A model generated the notes under the pieces. It saw only the letters and a program-made list of their open reading frames with translations, was not told the DNA's origin and made no database searches. Source: Alphaproteobacteria bacterium (lineage in GTDB: Bacteria; Pseudomonadota; Alphaproteobacteria; Acetobacterales; Acetobacteraceae). From it: a stretch of 49,048 nucleotides of DNA. Both the position numbers and the translations under genes were made by a program. How positions within the stretch are numbered: the first letter of the stretch is position 1; each line of letters starts with the position of its first letter. Where the stretch lies: NCBI GenBank assembly GCA_026400815.1, contig JAPLOI010000038.1, positions 1 through 49,048 of the forward strand. Direction: 5' to 3'. Positions 31,621 through 40,176 of the stretch are shown in pieces.

Positions 31621-32537
31621 TGACCCCGCCGACGGCCGCGCCGGCCGAGCCCACCCGCCTGCTCTTCGGCATCGGCGTGACGATGCTCGGCGTCTTCGTC
31701 TTCGCCTGCAGCAATGCGTTGGCGAAATGGCTTACCGGCGGCTACCCGGTGGGCGAGATCCTGTTCTTCCGCAGCTTCGTCGTGCTGGCGATCCTCGCCT
31801 TCCTCGTCACCCGCGCGGACATCCAGGCCATGCGCGAAGACGGACGGCCCTGGCTGCACGTCTTCCGCGCCCTGCTCTCGGCGGTGGAGGTGGTGTGCTT
31901 CTACTGGGCCATCGTGGAACTGCCGCTGGCCGGCGGCACCACCATCTACCTGGCCGGCCCAATCTACGTCACCGCGATGTCAGCCCTGTTCCTGCGCGAG
32001 GACGTGGGCTGGCGCCGCTGGCTCGCCGTGCTCGCCGGCTTCGGCGGCGTGGTGGTGGCCCTCCAACCCTCCGGCCTGTCCTTCACCATCTACACCGCCG
32101 TCTCCGTGGCCGGCAGCGTGATGTACGCCATCTCCCTGGTCATCACCCGCCGCCTGCGCGGCACGCCCACCACGCTGCTGGTCGGCGTGCAAGTGGTGCC
32201 ATTGCTGCTGATCACCGCCCTCTCCGCCTGGCCGCTGCAACACCCCACCAGCCTCATCGGCGGCTGGATCATGCCAACCCCAACCGACGCCGCGATCCTC
32301 GCCCTGGTCGGCGTGCTCTCCCTCACCGGCTACTGGTGCATCAACCGCGGGCTGCAACTGGCCCCGGCCTCCGTCATCACCCCATTCAACTACGCCAGCA
32401 TCGTCTGGGCCACTGCGCTGGGATACCTCGTCTTCCACGAAATCCCCACGCCCGCCATGCTCACCGGCGCCGCCATCATCGTCGCCGCCGGCCTCTACAT
32501 CGTGCTGCGCGAACACGTGCGGGTCGTGGGGCGGTAG
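31620..32537 (+). CDS. EamA/DMT-family transporter
   Basis: A 305-residue drug/metabolite transporter with two EamA halves and ten expected membrane spans. The first half includes VFVFACSNALAKWLTGGYPV and FYWAIVELPLAGGTTIYLAG; the second ends with NYASIVWATALGYLVFHEIP. Substrate unknown; many are exporters of amino acids or metabolites. ATG overlaps the MOSC stop by one base. The TAG stop is the left edge of a large palindromic cluster. Confidence 0.88.
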   Translation: MTPPTAAPAEPTRLLFGIGVTMLGVFVFACSNALAKWLTGGYPVGEILFFRSFVVLAILAFLVTRADIQAMREDGRPWLHVFRALLSAVEVVCFYWAIVELPLAGGTTIYLAGPIYVTAMSALFLREDVGWRRWLAVLAGFGGVVVALQPSGLSFTIYTAVSVAGSVMYAISLVITRRLRGTPTTLLVGVQVVPLLLITALSAWPLQHPTSLIGGWIMPTPTDAAILALVGVLSLTGYWCINRGLQLAPASVITPFNYASIVWATALGYLVFHEIPTPAMLTGAAIIVAAGLYIVLREHVRVVGR

Positions 32538-32784
32538 CAAGGCCGGGGGTTCACCCCGGACCCCGACCAGGGCTCTGCCCTGGACCCGCCAGGGACCTGA
32601 GGTCCCTGGACCCGCGTGACCTTCCGCCTTCGGCGGGGAGGGGCTGTCGAGGCGGTGGAGAGACCCAGTCGGCCCCTCCCCGCCGAAGGCGGACAAGTAA
32701 GGGGGTCTGGGGCCTAAGGCCCCAGTGGGGTGCAGGGGCAACGCCCCTGCTCAGGGGTCCGGGGGCGGAAGCCCCCGGCCTTGC
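32537..32784. repeat. 248-bp GC-rich cluster of palindromes with 13-bp terminal inverted repeats
   Basis: The ends GCAAGGCCGGGGG (32537-32549) and CCCCCGGCCTTGC (32772-32784) are exact inverted repeats. Inside are perfect hairpins at 32567-32583, 32589-32609 (21-bp palindrome), a 21-bp stem at 32624-32644/32672-32692, 32707-32725, 32732-32750 and 32759-32778. It fills the space between the convergent eamA and amidohydrolase genes. It may be a MITE-like element and should end transcription from both sides. Confidence 0.85.
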
Positions 32785-32785
32785 C

Positions 32786-34501
32786 TTACTGCTGCGCCCC
32801 GCGCACCAGCGTGCCCGGCAGTGCGCCGGTGGCTTGGCCGCCGCGGTAGGTCACCTGGCCGGACTTGATCGTGGCGGTATAGCCGGTGGCCTGCTGCAGC
32901 AGCCGGCGCCCGCCGGCCGGCAGGTCGAACTTCATCTCCGGCCGCTGCAGCGCCAGCTTGGTGAAATCGATCACGTTCAGGTCGGCCTTCTTGCCAGGCG
33001 CGATCACGCCGCGGTCCATGAGGCCGACCGCGTGCGCGGTGTCGGAGGTCTGCTTGCGCACCAGCTCCTCCAGCGGGAAGCGCCCGGTCGCGCGGTCGCG
33101 GCCCCAATGCTGCAGCAGGTAGGTGGGGAAGCTGCCGTCGGAGATGAAGCCCACATGGGCCCCGCCGTCGGAGAGGCCGGTCAGCACGTTGGGGTCTTCC
33201 AGCGCCTCGCGGCACGGGTCGAGGTTGTAGCCGGCGTAATTGGTCAGCGGCGTGAACAGGAAGTTCCGCCCGCCACCGCTCACCAGCATGTCGTAGGCCA
33301 CGTCCTCGGCCGTCCGGCCTTCACGCGCGGCGATCGATTCCAGCGACTGGGACTGCGGCGGCTCGTAGTCCGGCGGATCGCCGAACGGGAACATGCGCGC
33401 GAACGAAAGGCGATTGATCAGCGGGAAGTTGCTGCCGGCGAACCGGTCTTCCGAGAGGATGCGCGCCTTCACGCTGGGGTCGCGCATCGCCGCCACGCGG
33501 TCCTCGAAGGAGAGCGGCAGCAGGCTCTTGAAGGTCGGCGTGCCGCTGAACGGGTTCTGGCTGCCCAGCAGCCCGAACAGGATGCCGATCGGCCGCGGCG
33601 GGAACACCGGGCGGATGCAGATGCCATCCGCCTGCGCCTCGCGCGAAAGCCGCATCAGCACCTTGTAGCTGTCAGGCGTGGAATGGTTCTGCGAGAGCGA
33701 GAACACCATCGGCCGGCCGGAGGCCTGCACCATGCGACGGAACATGGCGAACTCGTTCTCCACGCCCAGGGAGAAATCACTCACCATCTCCAGCTGCCCG
33801 GCCCCGGCCCGCTTCATGCCCAGCGCGATGCCGACCAGCTCCGCCTCCTGCGCGCGTAGGGTGGGCGTAGGGTCACCGGCCAGCGTCTTGTGGCTGATGG
33901 TGCGGGAGGTGGAAAAGCCGATCGCCCCGGCCCGCATCGCCTCCTCGGCGAGGTCGGCCATCTGGCGGATTTCGTCTTCCGTCGCGTGTTCCAGGTGCGA
34001 GGCCCGGTCGCCCATCACGAACACCCGCAGCGCCGCGTGCGGCAGCTGGGCGCAGATATCGATGTCGCGCTTCTTGCTCTCCAGCGCATCCAGGTACTGC
34101 GGGAAGCTCTCCCACGCCCATTTCAGCCCTTCATGCAGGGCGGGGCCGGGAATGTCCTCCACCCCCTCCATCAGCTCGATCAGCCGGTCCCGGTCACCCG
34201 GCTTCACCGGCGCGAACCCCACCCCGCAATTGCCCATCACCGCCGTGGTCACGCCGTGCCAGGCGGAGGGCTGCATGTGGCTGTCCCACACCGCCTGCCC
34301 ATCGTAATGCGTGTGGATATCCACGAACCCCGGCGTGACGATCTGGCCCCGGGCGTCGATCTCCTCCGCGCCGCGGGCCTCCACCTTGCCCACCGCCACG
34401 ATCCGGTCGCCCGCGATCGCCACATCCCCCTCGAAACCGGGCTTGCCGGTGCCGTCGATCACGGTGCCGTTGCGGATAACAATGTCGGGCGTGGCGGACA
34501 T
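32786..34501 (-). CDS. N-acyl-D-amino-acid deacylase-like amidohydrolase
   Basis: A 571-residue amidohydrolase-superfamily protein similar to D-aminoacylase. It has DIHTHYDGQ with metal ligands H63 and H65, the GNCG motif at 90-93 holding the metal-bridging Cys typical of D-aminoacylases (C92), and LSDGGAHVGFISDGS with the late catalytic Asp. The C-terminal part carries the small beta domain with DRGVIAPGKKADLNVID. Such enzymes release D-amino acids from N-acyl forms; exact substrate not clear. ATG at 34501. Its TAA (32786-32788) is next to the palindromic cluster. Confidence 0.85.
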   Translation of the reverse strand: MSATPDIVIRNGTVIDGTGKPGFEGDVAIAGDRIVAVGKVEARGAEEIDARGQIVTPGFVDIHTHYDGQAVWDSHMQPSAWHGVTTAVMGNCGVGFAPVKPGDRDRLIELMEGVEDIPGPALHEGLKWAWESFPQYLDALESKKRDIDICAQLPHAALRVFVMGDRASHLEHATEDEIRQMADLAEEAMRAGAIGFSTSRTISHKTLAGDPTPTLRAQEAELVGIALGMKRAGAGQLEMVSDFSLGVENEFAMFRRMVQASGRPMVFSLSQNHSTPDSYKVLMRLSREAQADGICIRPVFPPRPIGILFGLLGSQNPFSGTPTFKSLLPLSFEDRVAAMRDPSVKARILSEDRFAGSNFPLINRLSFARMFPFGDPPDYEPPQSQSLESIAAREGRTAEDVAYDMLVSGGGRNFLFTPLTNYAGYNLDPCREALEDPNVLTGLSDGGAHVGFISDGSFPTYLLQHWGRDRATGRFPLEELVRKQTSDTAHAVGLMDRGVIAPGKKADLNVIDFTKLALQRPEMKFDLPAGGRRLLQQATGYTATIKSGQVTYRGGQATGALPGTLVRGAQQ

Positions 34502-34570
34502 GGCTTGGACCCCTCATTCTCGTTGCCGGCCACGCTAGCAATGTCGCGGCGAAAGACGAAGCCCTCCGTC

Positions 34571-34861
34571 TCAGGGCCTCACGCCGTGGGCATCCGCCAA
34601 GGCTTCCAGCCGTGGCAGAAGCGGGCCGATATCCCGTTCGATCGTCGTGAAAAGGATCGTATCGTCGATCCCGAAATAGCCATGCACGATCCGGTTGCGC
34701 ACCGCATCACCCAGGATCTCGAACCCCCGCATCACGGCGTAGCGCGTCTTCTCGTCGGCCAGATAGGCCTCAAGGGACATGCCGTCCACGAAGCGCATCA
34801 TCGATCGGCAGGCCAGCACCATGTCCCGCAGGAAATCGCGGAAATCGCGCGGCGCCGTCAC
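34571..34861 (-). CDS. HepT-family toxin (DUF86), internally shortened
   Basis: HepT is the toxin of MntA/HepT systems, an RNase whose tyrosine is AMPylated by MntA. This 96-residue copy has the expected N-terminus (FLRDMVLACRSMMRFVDGMS, DEKTRYAVMRGFEILGDAV) and the motif R55-NRIV-H60-G-Y62 (RX4HXY). Between GDAV and RNRIVH the usual stretch of about 25 residues (normally ending in a PxIPWxxIxGMR-like block) is missing, in frame. The start is GTG at 34861, overlapping the MntA stop (GTGA). It may be inactive or a compact variant. Confidence 0.82.
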   Translation of the reverse strand: MTAPRDFRDFLRDMVLACRSMMRFVDGMSLEAYLADEKTRYAVMRGFEILGDAVRNRIVHGYFGIDDTILFTTIERDIGPLLPRLEALADAHGVRP

Positions 34862-35151
34862 AAGGCGATGGCCTCGGCCCTGATCCGCTCACCCATCAGC
34901 GGCTTCAGGGAGGCCGCACTCACAAGGTCCACCGGCACCCCCGCCACCACGGCGATGTGCTGCTCCAGCGCCAGGAAGGCCGAAAGCGGCACCGGTTCGG
35001 CGAACTCCACCAGCACGTCCAGGTCACTGTCCGCCCGTGCATCCGCCCGGCTGCGGGAGCCGAACACAGCCAGCGACCGGATCGGCCACGCCTGGCGCAA
35101 CGCCGGCAAGGCCGCTCGCAACCGGGCGACGGGATCGTCTGTCTCGGACAT
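34858..35151 (-). CDS. MntA-family nucleotidyltransferase antitoxin
   Basis: MntA antitoxins AMPylate HepT to silence it. The 97-residue protein is a minimal nucleotidyltransferase with the catalytic GSX10DXD motif: G31-S32 and D43-L-D45, within FGSRSRADARADSDLDVLVE, and a later VDLVS block. The start ATG at 35151 is chosen by family length; no clear ribosome binding site is seen. It is the first gene of the pair and overlaps HepT by 4 bp. The operon faces away from the DUF6134 gene. Confidence 0.87.
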   Translation of the reverse strand: MSETDDPVARLRAALPALRQAWPIRSLAVFGSRSRADARADSDLDVLVEFAEPVPLSAFLALEQHIAVVAGVPVDLVSAASLKPLMGERIRAEAIAL

Positions 35152-35233
35152 GCGATCAAGATAGCGCCAAGGCGGGCCAACGCCGAGAAAAATGCCGTTC
35201 ACCCCATCGCGACGACTCTTTCGCGGAATCCCC

Positions 35234-35263
35234 TTGGATATGTCCCACTCGCATACCTATATT
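35234..35263 (+). promoter_or_regulatory. Sigma-70 promoter candidate for the DUF6134 gene
   Basis: TTGGAT (35234-35239) and TATATT (35258-35263) are 18 bp apart, the clearest sigma-70-like pair in the window. The expected start near 35270 is just upstream of the ATG codons at 35278 and 35296. Confidence 0.55.
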
Positions 35264-35295
35264 GCGTGGAACGACCAATGCGGGAGCGGCTGCGA

Positions 35296-35994
35296 ATGGG
35301 TGAGGGCCTCATGTCCATCTCGCCACGCTGGGCCATCGGCCGGCGTGGCATGGTATCCGGCTTGGCCGCGGGGGCCGCGCTGGCGCCCGCGTCACTGTTG
35401 CCCAAACCGGCCTGGGCCGGCATCCCCGGCAACCGCAAGCTCGCCTTCGAAGTGTTCCGCAACGGCAAGCCGATCGGCAGCCACGTCCTCACCTTCGAAC
35501 AGGCGGGCGATGCCCTCACCGTCCGGGTGGCAGTTGATCTTGCCGTGCGCATGCTCGGCCTTGTCGTGTATCGCTACCAGACCCGCGGCACGGAAACCTG
35601 GCGCGGCAATGTCCTGATGGCCGCCCAGGCCGAAACCAACGACGATTACGGCCGCTACGCCATGTCCGCCCAGCGCCAGAACAACCGCATGGTCGTGGAA
35701 GGCACCGGCGGCCCCACCTACACCGCGCCCGCCAACGCGCTGGTCTCCAGCCACTGGAACCCCACCCAGCTGCAGGGCCCGATGATCTCCCTGCAGGATG
35801 GCAAGCTGCTGGAATTCGCCATCGCCCCCAAGGGCCGCAGCACCATCGCTGCCCGCGGCACCCAGCTGGAGGCGGAGCACTTCGCCCTTTCCGGCCCGCA
35901 TTCGCTGGAGCTTTGGTACGACCGCAACCGCGTCTGGTCCAAGCTGAAGGCACTCAGCTGGGAAGGCTCGGAGATCGAATACCGTCAGGTCTGA
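35296..35994 (+). CDS. DUF6134 family exported protein
   Basis: A 232-residue protein of unknown function with a twin-arginine-like signal: GRRGMVSGLAAGAALAPASL and a likely cleavage after PAWA. The mature part is beta-rich, with RKLAFEVFRNGKPIGSHVL, YRYQTRGTETWRGN and QTPL-like repeats absent; it resembles DUF6134 proteins. Starts at 35296 (GGAG 9 nt upstream) or 35311 are both plausible. It stands alone with its own promoter and diverges from the toxin-antitoxin pair. Confidence 0.72.
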   Translation: MGEGLMSISPRWAIGRRGMVSGLAAGAALAPASLLPKPAWAGIPGNRKLAFEVFRNGKPIGSHVLTFEQAGDALTVRVAVDLAVRMLGLVVYRYQTRGTETWRGNVLMAAQAETNDDYGRYAMSAQRQNNRMVVEGTGGPTYTAPANALVSSHWNPTQLQGPMISLQDGKLLEFAIAPKGRSTIAARGTQLEAEHFALSGPHSLELWYDRNRVWSKLKALSWEGSEIEYRQV

Positions 35995-36037
35995 CAGCCT
36001 TCGCCCCGCGTTAACCCGCCTGGCGCAGAATACGGCC

Positions 36038-36373
36038 ATGCTGCGCGCCCCCCTTTTCCTGCTCGCCCTTCTCCTGCCCGCCACCGCCGGCGCGCAATCG
36101 CGCGGCTGCATCGAACGCCCCGTGGGCCCATCGATGGACGTCACCGTGGTGGTCCCGCTCCCTCAGGGGCAGCAGGGCCAGCCTACGCCCCGCGCCGCCG
36201 TCACCCTGCCCAACCAGCCGATGTACGGCACCGAATGCATCGCCGTGTCGCCACCCCCGCGCGACATCCTGCGCGGCGACCCGCCCCCCGCCGGCGGCCT
36301 GCTCCGCGGCGATGACGGCCGGTCCGACCTGCTGCGCGACCCCACGCCGGCACGGGCCCCGGCCTGGCGCTGA
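36038..36373 (+). CDS. Small secreted Pro-rich protein of unknown function
   Basis: A 111-residue protein with a clear Sec signal peptide (MLRAPLFLLALLLPATAGAQ) and a mature part rich in Pro, Gly and Arg. Two cysteines, C24 and C67, may pair. No family is recognised. The stop is 4 bp from the convergent hpnK stop; 43 bp separate it from the DUF6134 gene. Confidence 0.55.
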   Translation: MLRAPLFLLALLLPATAGAQSRGCIERPVGPSMDVTVVVPLPQGQQGQPTPRAAVTLPNQPMYGTECIAVSPPPRDILRGDPPPAGGLLRGDDGRSDLLRDPTPARAPAWR

Positions 36374-36377
36374 GCTT

Positions 36378-37181
36378 CTACCGCATCGCCTGAAGCAGCG
36401 CCTTCACCCCGGGGTCCAGCAGCGCCGCCAGTTCCCCCTCGTGGTCGTAGCCCGGCATCAGCCGGTCCAGCAGCGCATCGCGCCGCGAAGCGGGATGGAA
36501 ATAGATCTCCACATCCCCCTCCGGCAGCACACCCAGCAGCCGCGACACGCGATCCGCCGTCATTCCCCCGCTCCAGCCCAGCCCGAACACCGCATCCGGC
36601 GCCGCCATTCCCGCATGCCGCACCTGCCGGCGCAGCAGGCGGGACCAGCGATACAGCGCCGCGCCGCCCGGCACCCCCAGCCGCGCCATCACGTCAGGCG
36701 GCTCCGCCGGCACCCGCACCCGCCGCAGGCCGAAATCCCGGCCGGTTTCCACCAGCAGCCGCCCCACCGTCGGGTGCAGGTGCATGTGCTTGTGGGCATC
36801 GGCATGGGCGAGCGGCAGCCCCGTCGCCGCGAAGGCCTCGAACTGCGCCCGGATCTCCCGCGCCAACTGCCGCCGCACCCAGGGCAGGAAGAAGAACCGC
36901 ACCCCGAGCGTCCCCTGATCCGATGGGAACCACCCATCCGCCCCCACCAGCGCCGGAATCTCCGCTTGCGGCAGCACCGCCGGCCCCTCCACCGCCACCA
37001 GGTGCAGCCCCACCCGCAGCCCCGGCATCCGCTTCGCCCGCGCCACCGCATCCGCCGCCGCTGGCGCGCCGACCATCAGGCTTGCCGCGTCCAGCACGCC
37101 CTCGCGATGCGCCTGCTCCACCCCTTCGTTCACCGCCTCCGACAGGCCGAAATCATCCGCAGTGAAGGTGATCCGCCTCAT
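36378..37181 (-). CDS. hpnK: Hopanoid glucosamine N-deacetylase HpnK
   Basis: HpnK is a ChbG/YdjC-fold deacetylase that removes acetyl from N-acetylglucosaminyl bacteriohopanetetrol. The 267-residue protein has the metal-site motif TADDFGLS (7-14), VGLHLVAVEG and ADAHKHMHLHP, the latter holding metal-binding histidines. ATG at 37181 overlaps the hpnI stop by 4 bp (ATGA), so both are coupled. It is the last gene of the xseB-ispA-hpn run. Confidence 0.9.
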   Translation of the reverse strand: MRRITFTADDFGLSEAVNEGVEQAHREGVLDAASLMVGAPAAADAVARAKRMPGLRVGLHLVAVEGPAVLPQAEIPALVGADGWFPSDQGTLGVRFFFLPWVRRQLAREIRAQFEAFAATGLPLAHADAHKHMHLHPTVGRLLVETGRDFGLRRVRVPAEPPDVMARLGVPGGAALYRWSRLLRRQVRHAGMAAPDAVFGLGWSGGMTADRVSRLLGVLPEGDVEIYFHPASRRDALLDRLMPGYDHEGELAALLDPGVKALLQAMR

Positions 37182-38275
37182 GCCCGCATCACCTGGCCGC
37201 GCCACTCCACCCGCCGCCCCAGGAACGCCGCGGCCACCACCGCCACCGACATCACGTCGCGCAGCGGCAGCAACGCCACCGCCACCTTCGTACCGGCATG
37301 CCCCAGCGCCTGGTCGATCCCTCGTGCCGCCAACGCCCGCACCGCCCAGGCCAGCATCACCGCCCACACCGCCCACTCCGCCCCGCCCGAGGCCGCGAAC
37401 GCCGCCAACGCCCAGAACACGGGATACTGGATCACGGAGGCCGCAAACGCCCCCGGCACCAGCGCCCGGATCGTCCGCCCCCAGCGCAGCTCATGCCGCC
37501 ACAACGCACCTAGCTCCGCTTCCGCCACCGTCGTCGCCGGCACGCTGCCTGCCAGCGCCACCGCCAATCCGCGGGCCCGCACCAGCCGGCCGAGCTCGTT
37601 GTCATCCGCCAGATGCGAAGACAGCGCCGCCAGCCCGCCGATTTCCGCCAATGTCCCAGTCCGCAGCGCCATCGTCGCGCCCAGGCAATCCTGCCGCCCC
37701 ATCCCCCGCGCCAGCAGCGCCCCGGGCAGGAAGGTATGCGTGATCCAGGAACAACCGAGCCGCTCCACCCAGCCGCCCCGCGCCGCCAGCCCCACATACA
37801 GCGTCGTCGCCAGCCCCACGCCGGGCATGGCCAGCGCCGCCACCACCTGCCGCAGCCAATAGGGCGCGGCATGGATGTCACTGTCCGACACCACCACCAC
37901 CTCGTCCGCCTCCGGGGCCGTCACCGCGGTCATCATGTTGATCAGGTTGGCCACCTTGCGGTTCGCCCCGTGCGGCGTGGCATCCACCACCAGATGCAGA
38001 TCCACCGCAGGAAACCGCACCCGCAGCCGCTCCACCACCGCGATCGCCGGATCATCCGCGCGCTGCACCCCGCAGACGATCCGCAGGCGCGGATACTCCT
38101 GCGCGCACATCGAGGCCAAGGCCGCCTCCAGCAGCGGCTCATCCCCATGCAGCGGCTTCAGCAACAGCACCGCAGGCCACACCGCCGGCGCCGGCGCCAC
38201 GCCCGAGAACCGCCGCACCGCGTGCCACCCGGCCAGGCACTGCCCCATCCCGGCCACGGCCAGCCCGGCCAGCAC
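37178..38275 (-). CDS. hpnI: Hopanoid glycosyltransferase HpnI
   Basis: HpnI adds N-acetylglucosamine to bacteriohopanetetrol; it belongs to the ceramide glucosyltransferase-like GT21 family. The 365-residue protein shows an N-terminal membrane segment, LKPLHGDEPLLEAALASM, the DXD-like VVVVSDSDIHAAPYWL, and LADDNELGRLV, with further membrane segments near the C-terminus (about 275-350). The start used is GTG at 38275, 11 nt after the hpnM stop; other starts are not seen. Acts before HpnK. Confidence 0.9.
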   Translation of the reverse strand: MLAGLAVAGMGQCLAGWHAVRRFSGVAPAPAVWPAVLLLKPLHGDEPLLEAALASMCAQEYPRLRIVCGVQRADDPAIAVVERLRVRFPAVDLHLVVDATPHGANRKVANLINMMTAVTAPEADEVVVVSDSDIHAAPYWLRQVVAALAMPGVGLATTLYVGLAARGGWVERLGCSWITHTFLPGALLARGMGRQDCLGATMALRTGTLAEIGGLAALSSHLADDNELGRLVRARGLAVALAGSVPATTVAEAELGALWRHELRWGRTIRALVPGAFAASVIQYPVFWALAAFAASGGAEWAVWAVMLAWAVRALAARGIDQALGHAGTKVAVALLPLRDVMSVAVVAAAFLGRRVEWRGQVMRA

Positions 38276-38286
38276 GCCCGCCAGGA

Positions 38287-38889
38287 TCAGGATTTCGCTC
38301 CCGCCGCCAGGCTCGCCGCCCGGCTTCGCAGGCTCGCCAGCAACGGCGCCGGATCGCCGCCAGCCACCAGCGCGCGGAAATCGCTGCGTTGCACCGCCAC
38401 CCGGCTGATCGTGCCGTTCAGCAGGATATCCACGGCCTTCCAGCCGCCGGGCCCCTGCCGCATCACGAAATCCAGCCGGGTGGTGTCGCCAGAGGTCGGC
38501 ACGATCCGCGACGTCACCACCTGGTCCTGCCCCAGCGCCCGCGTCTCCGCCCCCAGCTCGAACCGCTCCCCGGCATCGGCATCGAAATTCGCCACCCAGG
38601 TCACCACGGTGAACACCGTGAACGCCTCCTGCAGCTCCGCCTTCGCCGCCTCGGCAAACCCCGCGAAGCGCGGCCCAACGGACGCGGCCAGGATCCCCGG
38701 CAAATCGAAGGCCCGCTCCACCGCCGGCCGCAGCATCGCCGCCCGCGCCGCGAAGGAAGTGGCCTGACCGGCCTTCATCCCCCGTTGCAACGCCGCGTTG
38801 AACGCCGCAATCGGCGCCGCAGGCCCCTCCTGCGCCATCACGGCCGAGGGGGCCATCAATCCCAACAACAATGCCCGCCGCGCCAGCAT
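38287..38889 (-). CDS. hpnM: MlaC-like periplasmic hopanoid-locus protein HpnM
   Basis: HpnM belongs to the MlaC/Ttg2D family of periplasmic lipid-binding proteins and is thought to help carry hopanoids to the outer membrane. The 200-residue product has a signal peptide (ARRALLLGLMAPSAVMA) and family blocks FDLPGILAASVGPRF, VFTVVTWVANFDADAGERF and DFVMRQGPGGWKAVDIL. The start at 38889 has GGAGG 8 nt upstream; ATG codons at 38895 and 38910 are alternatives. Lies 29 bp after ispA on the same strand. Confidence 0.88.
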   Translation of the reverse strand: MLARRALLLGLMAPSAVMAQEGPAAPIAAFNAALQRGMKAGQATSFAARAAMLRPAVERAFDLPGILAASVGPRFAGFAEAAKAELQEAFTVFTVVTWVANFDADAGERFELGAETRALGQDQVVTSRIVPTSGDTTRLDFVMRQGPGGWKAVDILLNGTISRVAVQRSDFRALVAGGDPAPLLASLRSRAASLAAGAKS

Positions 38890-38918
38890 CGCCATGCCCT
38901 CCGAGCCCATCCGGGGTT

Positions 38919-39803
38919 TCAGCTTTTGCGGCTCACCACGAAGGCCGCCAGCTCGCGCAGCAGCCGGGCATCCTCGCCGAAGCCCTCCACATGCCCCGCC
39001 GCCTGCGCCGCCAGCAGCTCCGCCTGCGCCCGCGCCCGCTCCACGCCCCAGGCCGCCACCAGCGTCGCCTTGCCCTGCGCGATATCCTTGCCGGCGGTCT
39101 TGCCGATCTCCTCGGCCGTGCCGGTCACATCCAGCACGTCATCCGCGATCTGGAACGCCGCCCCCACGTCGCGCCCATAGGCGGCCAGCAGATGCCGCTG
39201 GTGCAACGGCGCCCGGCCCATGATCGCGCCCGCCTCGGCGCTGAACTGGATCAACCGCCCGGTCTTCAGCGCCTGCATCCGCGCGATCGCCTCGGCGCTC
39301 CACGCCTGGTTGTTCCCCAGCATGTCGATCATCTGTCCGCCGCACATGCCGCGCGCGCCCACCGCATGCGACAGCGCCAGCACCAGCTCCACCCGCGCTT
39401 CCGCATTGGAATGCGTGTCCGGCTCGGCCAGCACCTCGAAGGCGCGGGCCTGCAGCGCGTCGCCTGCCAGGATCGCCGTCGCCTCGTCGAACGCCTTGTG
39501 GCAGCTCGGCTTGCCGCGCCGGAAATCGTCATCGTCCATCGCCGGCAGATCGTCGTGGATCAGCGAATAGGCGTGCAGCATCTCCACCGCCGCCCCGGCC
39601 CGCGCCGCGCTGCGCCGGTCCACCCGGAACAGCCGCGCCGTCTCCATCACCAAAAAGGCCCGCATCCGCTTGCCGCCGCCCAGCGTGGAATAGCGCATCG
39701 CCTCCAGCAGCCGTGCCTCGGAGCCCTCCGGCACCGGCAGCAGATCCTCGATCGCCGCCTCCACCTCCGCCGCGGCGGCCTTCAGCGCCTCATTGAGCCC
39801 CAT
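38919..39803 (-). CDS. ispA: Farnesyl diphosphate synthase
   Basis: IspA makes farnesyl diphosphate from IPP and DMAPP/GPP, the precursor of squalene, hopanoids and quinone side chains. The 294-residue protein has the first Asp-rich motif DDLPAMD (84-90, DDx4D as in bacterial FPPS), GGGKRMR (42-48) and the second motif DDVLDV. Start ATG at 39803 lies 5 nt after the xseB stop. In many alphaproteobacteria dxs follows; here hopanoid genes follow instead. Confidence 0.94.
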   Translation of the reverse strand: MGLNEALKAAAAEVEAAIEDLLPVPEGSEARLLEAMRYSTLGGGKRMRAFLVMETARLFRVDRRSAARAGAAVEMLHAYSLIHDDLPAMDDDDFRRGKPSCHKAFDEATAILAGDALQARAFEVLAEPDTHSNAEARVELVLALSHAVGARGMCGGQMIDMLGNNQAWSAEAIARMQALKTGRLIQFSAEAGAIMGRAPLHQRHLLAAYGRDVGAAFQIADDVLDVTGTAEEIGKTAGKDIAQGKATLVAAWGVERARAQAELLAAQAAGHVEGFGEDARLLRELAAFVVSRKS

Positions 39804-39808
39804 CGCAC

Positions 39809-40045
39809 TCACTCCGGCTTGCCCAGCGAAAGCGACCCATCGACCGCCACCACGATCGCCTGCACCCGCGCTTCCGCCTCCGCCAGCTTCTTCTCGCAAT
39901 GCTGGCGCAGCAGCGCACCCCGCTCATAGGCGCCGATCGCGTCCTCCAGCTTCTGCTGGCCGCCCTCCAACCCCTTCACGATCCGCTCCAGCTCCGCCAA
40001 GGCATCCTCGAAACTCAGCGCAGCGATCTCAGGCGGAAGGCTCAT
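39809..40045 (-). CDS. xseB: Exodeoxyribonuclease VII small subunit
   Basis: XseB is the small subunit of the XseAB nuclease that degrades single-stranded DNA. The 78-residue protein has the family core FEDALAELERIVKGLEGGQQ and LEDAIGAYERGALLRQHCE. ATG at 40045 is preceded by GAGGAG. It is coupled with ispA (5-nt gap). REPIN copy C lies 17 bp upstream of its start. Confidence 0.94.
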   Translation of the reverse strand: MSLPPEIAALSFEDALAELERIVKGLEGGQQKLEDAIGAYERGALLRQHCEKKLAEAEARVQAIVVAVDGSLSLGKPE

Positions 40046-40061
40046 CGTCGACTCTCCTCAA

Positions 40062-40176
40062 ACAAGCATGTTCTTTTTTGAAAAAAAGAACCAAAAAACT
40101 TTTGATCATTAGGCCCGGGCACAAGAAAATGAATTCTTTTTGCTTCTTTTTCTTCAGAAAAAGAAGGCCTTGCTTC
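40062..40176. repeat. REPIN-like AT-rich double-palindrome element, copy C
   Basis: Hairpin 1 (GTTCTTTTTTG with AAAAAAAGAAC) is at about 40070-40092, then AAAAAACTTTTG; the right arm has TTCTTTTTG and hairpin 2 (40143-40166). The outer ends AACAAGCA and CTTGCTT (40169-40175) are roughly inverted. The core contains GCCCGGGC. Its right edge is the TAG of the HDAC-like gene (40177-40179); the left side faces the xseB start. Confidence 0.85.
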
